The notes below the pieces were generated by a model, which worked only from the letters and a program-made list of their open reading frames with translations, was not told where the DNA came from and did no database searches. A stretch of 7,276 nt of DNA from Marinospirillum sp. (lineage in GTDB: Bacteria; Pseudomonadota; Gammaproteobacteria; Pseudomonadales; Halomonadaceae), in NCBI GenBank assembly GCA_007119985.1, contig SKOQ01000220.1, forward strand, positions 1-7,276. Reading direction: 5' to 3'. How positions within the stretch are numbered: the stretch's first letter is position 1; the number at the start of each line of letters is the position of its first letter. The position numbers and the translations under genes were made by a program. This document shows, in pieces, positions 1 to 6,084 of the stretch.

Positions 1-1188
1 AATCGACCCACGCACAACACCTTGACCAGAAGTCACAAAGGAGATGCTTCGATCCTGAATATTCATGAGGCGGTTGTTGCGGATCACGATATCCAGTTCA
101 CCTTGGTCGACGGTATCTGAGTCGATACCATCGTCATCGGTATTTTGAACCGTGTTGTCTTCGACCCAGGCAAAGCCTCTAGCAGTGCCGAGCATATTGA
201 CTTCAATGCCATCTATATCGAGTAGCGGGTAGCCACTTAAGTAGCGGTTGATCCCTTGCGGATCGATATTAATCTGATTTGAGCGAATGTATGTGAAGAC
301 TTCACCCTGTGTATTGGTGTGTACTAGGCCGCCTTCTATGCCGCTGCCACCGAGTAGAGTGGGCTGATAGAGCAGGTTTTCAATATGATTGTGAGAGACG
401 CTGACTTCGCCAGTGACATCGCGCAGATAAATGCCTTCATTGACAGCGCCATGTACCCGATTGTCCGTGATCTCGATCTGGCCATCAACCCGATACAGAT
501 ACAGGCCACGGTAGCCAGAATGATGGATATGCAAGTCATGGATCTCTATCTGACCCAGAGCATCTTGAAGCATAAGGCTATGCTGTGCGGCATTATCCAG
601 CCGCAGTTGGCTAACGCTCAGTGTATTTTGGCTTCCTTGGAGGCTGATCAACGAGTAGGCTCGCTCATTCGGCAACGCTAGGCGATCACGCTGTGGAAGA
701 GGATTGCTGCCACGCAGGTTTAGATGAGAAATCTGGGGTTGATCACCTTGTACGGCAAGCAGTGCGGGATGAGCGCAATTCTCAGGGGCAAGATCAAGTT
801 GGCTGCCATCAATCGAGAAATGCTGTAGCTGGATACCTTGGGCTTGGATATCGATAAGCTGGCACGCATTGGCTTGTTCAAGCAGAAGTGTCGATTGCTC
901 TGCACCGGCACCCGTGATGGTGAGGTTGTCGGTGCGGATACGCAAAGGTAGCTCTTGTGGTCGATATTCTCCTGCTACCAGATAAATAGTATCGCCGGGT
1001 GTGGCCAGAGCGAGAGCCGTGGTGAAGCTGGTTGGTGAGCTAGGTGCCCCTGTTCCACGACCCTCAGGACTGACATAAATGGTCTGGCGCTCTTCTTGTG
1101 TTGGCGGCGTATCACTGTTATCGCAGCCTGAAAGGAGCAGAGTGAGACCAAGGCAGAAACTACCCGGAAGTATGAAGCATTTAGACAT
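1..1188 (-). CDS. Lipoprotein with right-handed parallel beta-helix domain (C-terminus outside window)
   Basis: The minus-strand frame from the ATG at 1188 stays open to base 1, giving 396 residues with no stop, so the C-terminus is missing. Residues 1-22 form a lipoprotein signal peptide: short n-region with K3, hydrophobic core, and lipobox LLSGC with C22 as the lipidated cysteine. The next residues are Asp-Asn; in E. coli, Asp at +2 is the Lol-avoidance signal, so inner-membrane retention facing the periplasm is plausible. After a short polar linker, about residues 36-76 (TIYVSPEGRGTG, then PGDTIYLVAGEYR) match the entry segment common in secreted beta-helix proteins of the DUF1565/NosD/pectate-lyase-like type. 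From about 85 to the end come repeated short beta-strand units with Asn/Gly turns (LTITGAGA, QIEITDNRVHG, EGIYLRD, EVSVSHNHIEN, DIVIRNNRLMN). No catalytic residues can be assigned, so carbohydrate binding or lyase activity is only a possibility. It is transcribed away from the operon and need not share its function. Confidence 0.85.
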   Translation of the reverse strand, partial: MSKCFILPGSFCLGLTLLLSGCDNSDTPPTQEERQTIYVSPEGRGTGAPSSPTSFTTALALATPGDTIYLVAGEYRPQELPLRIRTDNLTITGAGAEQSTLLLEQANACQLIDIQAQGIQLQHFSIDGSQLDLAPENCAHPALLAVQGDQPQISHLNLRGSNPLPQRDRLALPNERAYSLISLQGSQNTLSVSQLRLDNAAQHSLMLQDALGQIEIHDLHIHHSGYRGLYLYRVDGQIEITDNRVHGAVNEGIYLRDVTGEVSVSHNHIENLLYQPTLLGGSGIEGGLVHTNTQGEVFTYIRSNQINIDPQGINRYLSGYPLLDIDGIEVNMLGTARGFAWVEDNTVQNTDDDGIDSDTVDQGELDIVIRNNRLMNIQDRSISFVTSGQGVVRGSI

Positions 1189-1226
1189 GTGAAGTTCTCA
1201 GCAGTTTTATCCAATAAATGAAAGAG

Positions 1227-1253
1227 TTGCTGATTTTAGCTGGGCTATATGAT
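1227..1253 (+). promoter_or_regulatory. Possible sigma70-type promoter for the operon
   Basis: TATGAT at 1248-1253 matches five of six positions of the -10 consensus. TTGCTG at 1227-1232 is a poor -35 candidate (TTG only), with a short 15-bp spacer. Transcription would begin near 1260, leaving about 55 nt of leader before the ATG at 1316, or only about 11 nt before the GTG at 1271. The prediction is by eye and weak. Confidence 0.25.
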
Positions 1254-1305
1254 AAAGAGATGAACGTTCTGTGAGCCGGCCTTTTTTGAAGTCGATTGTT
1301 GTTGC

Positions 1306-1312
1306 GAGGGAG
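1306..1312 (+). promoter_or_regulatory. Ribosome binding site that favours the ATG at 1316
   Basis: GAGGGAG lies 3 nt before the ATG at 1316; its GAGG core is 6 nt away. This is better than the purine run AAAGAGA at 1254-1260, which sits 10 nt before the alternative GTG start at 1271. It is the main reason for choosing the shorter reductase. Confidence 0.5.
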
Positions 1313-1315
1313 TGT

Positions 1316-2515
1316 ATGTCCGAGATGAAGTCGTCTAGTGGTTTTTCACGTTTGCCAAGAGATTGGCGTTTAACACCTGAGGCGCTTGAGCAGCGCTGGG
1401 CTTGTTTACAACAAAACTCACAGAATCAGGTGCTTCAGCAAGCGTTATTAAGTACCAGTGATGATTCTGCATTGGACTGTTACCAAAAAAATATCGAAAA
1501 CTTTATTGGTGTCGCCAAGGTGCCGATTGGCGTCGCTGGTCCTTTGCGTGTGCAGGGTGCCTTTGCGCAGGGGGATTATTGGATGCCCTTAGCAACGACT
1601 GAGGCCGCGTTGGTGGCCTCTTATCATCGTGGTGCGCAGCTGATTACACGCTCTGGTGGCGCTCAGGCTTTGCTTTTGAGTGAGGGCGTCAGTCGGGCTC
1701 CGGGTTTTGTTTTTGAGACCTTGCGCCAGGCCGGCCAGTTTGGTACTTGGGCGTTAGAGCAAATGGATTATTTTAAGGCTGAAACAGCGAAAACAACGCG
1801 CTACGGGCAGCTGCAAGAGATGCACATTAGCCTTGAAGGGAATCATGTGTATCTGCGCTTCACCTTCACCACGGGAGATGCAGCGGGCCAAAATATGGTC
1901 ACTCTGGCCACGGCACAAATCTGCCAATGGATTTGTGCTCATAGCCCTGTCGCCCCGAAGTATCACTTTATTGAGGCTAACTTTTCTGGCGATAAAAAAG
2001 CCAGTGCGCAGTCTTTTCAGACAGTGCGTGGTAAAAAAGTCAGTGCGGAAGTGTGTGTGCCTGCGCGTCTTGTCAGGCGCTTTTTACATACCACGCCAGA
2101 GAGAATGACCGATTATTGGCGGATGTCATCAATGGGAGGCGTTTTGTCAGGCACTATTGGTGTCCAAGGCCACTATGCCAATGGTTTGGCGGCTTTGTTT
2201 TTAGCCTGTGGTCAAGATGTGGCCTGTGTTGCAGAAGCGGCAGTGGGCGTAACACGCTTTGAGCTGACGGATGAAGGTGATTTGTATGCTGCCGTTACGC
2301 TACCGAACTTGATTATGGGCAGTGTGGGGGGTGGCACAGGCTTACCTACTCAGCAAGCCTGTTTGCAGCTGATGGGCCTAGCTGGTGAGCATAAGGCTCG
2401 TGCCTTGGCTGAAGTGACTGCGGCTTTGTTGCTGGCTGGTGAATTGTCGATTATCGGTGCCTTGTGTGCGGGTCATTTTGCTCGAGCGCATCAAAGCCTG
2501 GCAAGGGGTCGCTAG
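1316..2515 (+). CDS. Class I hydroxymethylglutaryl-CoA reductase homologue, soluble
   Basis: The family reduces HMG-CoA with two NADPH to mevalonate and CoA in the cytosol, the committed step of the mevalonate isoprenoid route. With the ATG at 1316 the protein has 399 residues, matching the catalytic part of class I enzymes without the eukaryotic membrane domain. Visible blocks in order: ENFIGVAKVPIGVAGPL (61-77), ATTEAALVAS with catalytic Glu96, a NADPH-loop-like TGDAAGQNM (Asp188), SGDKKAS with catalytic Lys227, GHYAN (His286, Asn289), ACGQD with catalytic Asp301, SVGGGTGLP (336-344), GELS (375-378), and a C-terminal GHFARAHQ with His392 at the place of the catalytic histidine. The class I C-terminal layout argues against the class II type. 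The catalytic tetrad is complete, but residues expected to bind the HMG carboxylate look altered (Glu220 where human has Ser684), so the substrate may differ. A GTG at 1271 would add 15 residues. It is the first gene of the operon; the UbiA-like gene starts on the next base after its stop. Confidence 0.9.
   Translation: MSEMKSSSGFSRLPRDWRLTPEALEQRWACLQQNSQNQVLQQALLSTSDDSALDCYQKNIENFIGVAKVPIGVAGPLRVQGAFAQGDYWMPLATTEAALVASYHRGAQLITRSGGAQALLLSEGVSRAPGFVFETLRQAGQFGTWALEQMDYFKAETAKTTRYGQLQEMHISLEGNHVYLRFTFTTGDAAGQNMVTLATAQICQWICAHSPVAPKYHFIEANFSGDKKASAQSFQTVRGKKVSAEVCVPARLVRRFLHTTPERMTDYWRMSSMGGVLSGTIGVQGHYANGLAALFLACGQDVACVAEAAVGVTRFELTDEGDLYAAVTLPNLIMGSVGGGTGLPTQQACLQLMGLAGEHKARALAEVTAALLLAGELSIIGALCAGHFARAHQSLARGR
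2503..2508 (+). promoter_or_regulatory. Ribosome binding site of the UbiA-like gene inside the reductase coding end
   Basis: AAGGGG lies 7 nt before the ATG at 2516 and within the last codons of the reductase. The stop TAG (2513-2515) touches the next ATG, so ribosomes ending the reductase can restart directly. This supports translational coupling. Confidence 0.6.
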
Positions 2516-3448
2516 ATGCCTCTTTCTGATCACATCAAGCGCTGGTGGACCTATCAGCGTGAGCGTTTTCCTTTTATCAAGCATGGCCCAGTTGTAGCAG
2601 CCTTTTCATTTTCTGCCGTTTCTTATTCTGCGTTGTTACGCGGGGGCAGTTTACACTGGCCTGCTGTGTTGGCGGCTTTGATGAGCGCCTTGCTCTTTTT
2701 TCTGCTGTTGCGCATTAGTGATGAGTTTAAGGATGCAGAGGAAGATGCGCGTTTTCGTCCTTATCGCCCTGTGCCGCGTGGTTTGATTCAGTTGCGGGAG
2801 TTAGGCTGGGTAGGGTTGGCGGCCATGTGCATTCAGTTGGTGCTGGCTGTGCTGCTCTTTTGGCCCTTGGCGTTACTCTTGCTGGTGGTGTGGTTGTACC
2901 TGGCTTTGATGAATCAAGAGTTTTTTGTGGCAGGCTGGTTGAAGCAGCATCCTGTGGTGTATCTGCTCTCGCACATGCTGATTATGCCTTTGATTGATCT
3001 TTATGCTACGGCTTGGGATTGGTGGTGGTCTGGAGCTGCCTTATGGGTAGAGCCGCCAGCAGGCTTGCATTGGTTTTTGGTATTGAGCTTTTTAAATGGG
3101 TTGGTGATTGAGCTAGGCCGCAAAATCCGTTTGCCCGAAGACGAAGAAGAAGGCGTAGAAACCTATTCTGCACTATGGGGCTACCGGTTTGCGGCAGGAG
3201 TATGGTTAGTGTTGGTATGGATGGCGGCGGTCTGTGCTTGGTTGGCGGCGATCTCAATTGGTTTTGCATGGCCTATGGTGGGTGTACTGTCGATTTTGGT
3301 TTTGCTGGTGAGTGGGCAGGTTGGGCTTTTTGTTCGCCAAAAGACAAGAGTGAGTGGGCAGCGGGTGGAGTTGCTCTCGGGTGTATGGACGCTTCTGGTG
3401 TATCTTTCGTTAGGCACCTTACCTTGGTTTTTGTTGCCGCCTGCTTAA
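2516..3448 (+). CDS. UbiA-superfamily prenyltransferase-like integral membrane protein
   Basis: UbiA-superfamily enzymes sit in the inner membrane and move an isoprenyl group from a polyprenyl diphosphate to an acceptor, with Mg2+ held by two acidic motifs. This 310-residue protein has the usual size and about eight to nine hydrophobic segments (roughly 24-41, 48-66, 98-133 as two, 146-162, 184-199, 225-249, 251-271, 287-307). The first acidic motif follows helix 2: RISDEFKDAEED (66-77), with Asp69, Asp73 and Asp77, then a basic RPYRPVPRGL. Its spacing is D-x3-D-x3-D, with Ser in place of the usual Asn, not the canonical NDxxDxxxD. The place of the second motif is taken by ELGRKIRLPEDEEEGVETYS (199-218), an acidic run without the usual DxxxD. 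This marks a divergent branch, not ubiquinone, menaquinone or haem O synthesis. Donor and acceptor are unknown. It follows the reductase directly, consistent with use of an isoprenoid made by the pathway, though that link is inferred. Confidence 0.8.
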   Translation: MPLSDHIKRWWTYQRERFPFIKHGPVVAAFSFSAVSYSALLRGGSLHWPAVLAALMSALLFFLLLRISDEFKDAEEDARFRPYRPVPRGLIQLRELGWVGLAAMCIQLVLAVLLFWPLALLLLVVWLYLALMNQEFFVAGWLKQHPVVYLLSHMLIMPLIDLYATAWDWWWSGAALWVEPPAGLHWFLVLSFLNGLVIELGRKIRLPEDEEEGVETYSALWGYRFAAGVWLVLVWMAAVCAWLAAISIGFAWPMVGVLSILVLLVSGQVGLFVRQKTRVSGQRVELLSGVWTLLVYLSLGTLPWFLLPPA

Positions 3449-3480
3449 GTGCGCGGCATTGACTGGATGATCAATAGAAA

Positions 3481-3486
3481 AAGGGG
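3481..3486 (+). promoter_or_regulatory. Ribosome binding site of the phosphotransferase gene
   Basis: AAGGGG is 6 nt before the ATG at 3493. A GTG at 3490 is also in frame and directly precedes this ATG, but its distance to the AAGGGG is only 3 nt, so the ATG is preferred. The choice changes the protein by one residue. Confidence 0.55.
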
Positions 3487-3492
3487 TAGGTG

Positions 3493-6084
3493 ATGTTCAG
3501 CAGAGTAGAAAAGGCAGTCGCCCAGAGCAAGGCACTGCCTTGGCTGGTGGATCAGCATCAAGATGTACAGTTGGACCAATTGGGCGGCAAGGCTTATGCG
3601 TTGGCCTGCTTGCAACAAGCGGGATTTACGGTGCCTGCTTGGTGTGTCGTGACGCCAGAGGCCTGTCCGCTAGAGCCAACAGAGCGCAATGAGGCGAGTT
3701 TGGCTCAGCTGGTTTTTCCGGCAGATCAGGCTCAGGACTTAACCGCCTATCTCGCTGCACGCTTTCCTGCTGATGCCCTTTTTGCAGTGCGTTCCTCCGC
3801 GCTAGATGAGGATGGGCAGCAGCATTCTTTTGCAGGCCAGCTAGATTCTTTTTTGCAGGTGCCTTTAGACCAAGTGGCTGAACGTATTGTGGCCGTTTGG
3901 TGTTCTGGCTTCAGTGAGTCCTTGTTGCACTATCGCCAAACAGCGGGGCTCACGACACCACCGCCCTTACCTAGTGTACTGATCCAGCCGATGCTAGATG
4001 CCCAAGCAGCGGGTGTGGCCTTCAGTGCCGATCCTATTTCGGGTCGTCGAGATGTGTGCTGGATTGCTGCTGTAGAAGGCTTGGCCGAAGCTTTAGTGGC
4101 AGGTGAAGTGAGCGGTTGGAGCTGGACTGTGAGCGCGCAGGAGACGGTTGAGCTGATAGAGCCTATCGAGGGTAGTTTGCCACCTCTGAGCGAGGAACAA
4201 CTGGTGCAGGTGGCGCGTCTTGCGCGTCAAGCGAGCCTGTATTTTGAGCGCCCGCAAGATATGGAGTGGGTCTGGTCTGAGCAGCAAGGGTTGGTTTTGG
4301 TACAGTCGCGGCCGATTACGACCTTGGCTAGGCGGGTGGATCCTCGTGGACGTTCATTACTTTGGGATAATAGTAATATTGCCGAAAGCTATGGTGGTAT
4401 CACGACCCCTTTAACCTTTAGCTTTGCGCGTATGGCCTATACCTCGGTATATCGTGAGTTTTGTAAGATCTTGGGTGTAAGACGCGCCAAAATAGAGCAA
4501 GAAGAGACGACCTTTACCCAGATGCTGGGGCTGATTCGCGGCCGCGTTTTTTATAATTTAATCTCTTGGTACCGTGTTTTGGCGCTGCTGCCAGGGTTTC
4601 GCTTCAATCAGCGTTTTATGGAACAAATGATGGGGGTAAAGGAGCCTTTGCCTGCACATCTTCTTGAGCCGACTTCAGCGCCCTCTCGGGCTGCACGCTG
4701 GTTGGATTTATTGCATCTGCTCGGAACTGGATTGGGGTTGATCAAGCAGCATCTGTTACTTCCACGAAGTATTCGTTGTTTCCATCAGCGTGTACAGCAG
4801 GCATTGAATACGCATGCTTCCCTTGAGCAGTTAGAAGCAACCCAGTTGGTGGCCCATTATCACCAGCTTAAAGAGCATTTATTAACTCGCTGGGATGCAC
4901 CCTTGGTGAATGATTTCTTTGCCATGATCTTTTATGGCCTCTTACGCCAGCTGTTAACGCGCTGGTCTGGTGATCAGGGGCAGGGATTGCACAATGATCT
5001 GCTGGCAGGAGAGGGCGGGATGATTAGTGCTGAACCTGTACAGAGGATGCGCCAATTGGCGACTCTTGCCTTAGCTGAACCACAGTTGCTCCAGTGTTTA
5101 CAAGAAGGGGATCCCGCAAAGTTGAAGCTGATCTTGGCGGATTACCCCGCTTTTTCTCTGGCATGGCATGATTATTTGGATCAGTTCGGCGACCGTTGTT
5201 TAGACGAGCTGAAACTAGAAAGCGCAACTTTGCATGATGATCCACGCTTATTGATGCAGGGGGTCGCGGCTTTGGCTTCGATGCCACCTTCTGATGCTGC
5301 AACTGAACAGCTGCAAAAAAATCGCCAACAGACTGAACAGAGTTTGGCCGCCTTATTAAAGCCAGGCTGGCGCTACTGGATTTACGCTTGGGTATTGCGC
5401 CATGCACGTGCACGTGTGCGAGATCGGGAGAACCTGCGTTTTGAGCGCACAAGGGTCTTTGGCCGTGTCAGGCGTATTTTTGTTGAATTGGGCCGTCGCT
5501 TTTATGCTGAAGGGCATCTGCAGCATCCTCGTGATATTTTTTATTTAGAGGTCGATGAGGTTTTGGGTTTTGTGCAAGGAACCGCCACCACTTGGAATCT
5601 GAAGGGTTTGGTGGCTCTGCGCCAGGCTGAATATGCTGCTTATGCTGAGCAGGAGGCTCCCGATGATCGTTTCACAACACAAGGTTCAGTAGCGGCCTGC
5701 CAGAGCTATCTGAATACGGAGAAATTAGACGAGCTGCATGGTGAACTACAGGGAATCGGTTGTTGCCCTGGGCGTGTTCGTGGTCGAGTTAGAATCGTGC
5801 GTGATCCACGCGAGGCTGAGTTAGCACCGGGTGACATCTTGGTGGCGGAGCGAACTGATCCTGGCTGGGTCATGCTCTTTCCCTGTGCTGCGGGCTTACT
5901 CGTGGAACGGGGCAGTTTGCTCTCACACTCGGCGATAGTCGCGCGTGAACTGGGATTGCCAGCGATTGTTTCGATTCCCGGTGTGATGAGGTTATTGCAA
6001 GAAGGCGAAGAAATTGAGTTTGATGGTGCCACCGGCCGGATTCTTCGTTTCACTGCTTCGGTGGAGGCTGAGCATGCAGAGTGA
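3493..6084 (+). CDS. PEP-synthase/rifampicin-phosphotransferase-like protein (ATP-grasp, unknown middle domain, swivelling His domain)
   Basis: The protein has 863 residues. The N-terminal part (about 1-285) is the PPDK/PEP-synthase ATP-binding domain: GGKAYAL (31-37), FAVRSSALDEDG (97-108, Arg100), SFAGQLDSFL (112-121), AAGVAFSADPISG (172-184), QDMEWVW (255-261) and VQSRPIT (270-276). A conserved junction NIAESYGGITTPLTFSF (295-311) opens a long middle region (about 290-750), including QFGDRCLDELKLES (564-577), which I cannot assign. The C-terminus (about 754-855) is the PEP-utiliser mobile domain: PGDILVAERTDPGW from 779 and LLSHSAIVARELGLP with the phospho-accepting His812. The PEP/pyruvate-binding TIM barrel of PEP synthase is absent. 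Order and length match rifampicin phosphotransferases (about 865 residues), in which ATP gives its beta-phosphate to a substrate via the histidine, releasing AMP and Pi. ATP-dependent phosphorylation of a small molecule or lipid precursor is therefore likely; the substrate is unknown and antibiotic inactivation is not implied. Its end overlaps the next gene by 11 nt. Confidence 0.85.
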   Translation: MFSRVEKAVAQSKALPWLVDQHQDVQLDQLGGKAYALACLQQAGFTVPAWCVVTPEACPLEPTERNEASLAQLVFPADQAQDLTAYLAARFPADALFAVRSSALDEDGQQHSFAGQLDSFLQVPLDQVAERIVAVWCSGFSESLLHYRQTAGLTTPPPLPSVLIQPMLDAQAAGVAFSADPISGRRDVCWIAAVEGLAEALVAGEVSGWSWTVSAQETVELIEPIEGSLPPLSEEQLVQVARLARQASLYFERPQDMEWVWSEQQGLVLVQSRPITTLARRVDPRGRSLLWDNSNIAESYGGITTPLTFSFARMAYTSVYREFCKILGVRRAKIEQEETTFTQMLGLIRGRVFYNLISWYRVLALLPGFRFNQRFMEQMMGVKEPLPAHLLEPTSAPSRAARWLDLLHLLGTGLGLIKQHLLLPRSIRCFHQRVQQALNTHASLEQLEATQLVAHYHQLKEHLLTRWDAPLVNDFFAMIFYGLLRQLLTRWSGDQGQGLHNDLLAGEGGMISAEPVQRMRQLATLALAEPQLLQCLQEGDPAKLKLILADYPAFSLAWHDYLDQFGDRCLDELKLESATLHDDPRLLMQGVAALASMPPSDAATEQLQKNRQQTEQSLAALLKPGWRYWIYAWVLRHARARVRDRENLRFERTRVFGRVRRIFVELGRRFYAEGHLQHPRDIFYLEVDEVLGFVQGTATTWNLKGLVALRQAEYAAYAEQEAPDDRFTTQGSVAACQSYLNTEKLDELHGELQGIGCCPGRVRGRVRIVRDPREAELAPGDILVAERTDPGWVMLFPCAAGLLVERGSLLSHSAIVARELGLPAIVSIPGVMRLLQEGEEIEFDGATGRILRFTASVEAEHAE
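6063..6067 (+). promoter_or_regulatory. Ribosome binding site fixing the DUF3419 start at 6074
   Basis: GGAGG, a five-base anti-Shine-Dalgarno match, lies 6 nt before the ATG at 6074. It decides against an in-frame TTG at 6014 that would add 20 residues unlike the family and lengthen the overlap with the upstream gene. Confidence 0.7.

Larger units (their letters stand above)
1189..1315. promoter_or_regulatory. Divergent intergenic region with promoters for both flanking transcripts
   Basis: This is the only gap between the minus-strand lipoprotein and the plus-strand operon, so promoters for both must lie here or overlap the gene starts. It is AT-rich relative to its flanks, especially 1203-1260. 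No clear operator-type inverted repeat, riboswitch or terminator was seen. The lipoprotein start has only a weak purine stretch (TGAGAA in its own sense) upstream. The region shrinks to 1189-1270 if the reductase begins at the upstream GTG. Confidence 0.6.

Noticed and set aside
385..681. 98-codon plus-strand reading frame
   Set aside because: It lies antisense inside the beta-helix lipoprotein, whose frame has a signal peptide and repeats. The plus frame shows no domain or ribosome binding site.
1233..1264. Minus-strand promoter for the lipoprotein (TAAAAT at 1238-1233 with TTCATC at 1264-1259)
   Set aside because: The spacer would be 20 bp and the -35 match is poor; too weak to list as a site.
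1271..1315. GTG start at 1271 extending the reductase by 15 residues
   Set aside because: Its upstream purine run is 10 nt away, and a predicted transcript start near 1260 would leave almost no leader. The ATG at 1316 has GAGGGAG close by. It is not excluded.
3458..3475. Rho-independent terminator between the UbiA-like and phosphotransferase genes
   Set aside because: The stem is only 5 bp, is AT-rich, and is followed by A and G runs rather than a T tract.
5024..5452. 142-codon minus-strand reading frame
   Set aside because: It is antisense to the conserved phosphotransferase frame, with low-complexity, basic and Ser/Pro-rich composition typical of a shadow frame.
6014..6073. TTG start at 6014 for the DUF3419 gene
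   Set aside because: It would overlap the upstream gene by about 70 nt, add residues unlike the family, and ignore the strong GGAGG before the ATG at 6074.
3493..6084. Naming the phosphotransferase as PEP synthase (ppsA) or as a rifampicin-resistance gene (rph)
   Set aside because: The PEP-binding C-terminal barrel required for PEP synthase is missing. The substrate domain cannot be matched to the rifampicin type, and the operon context points to lipid metabolism.
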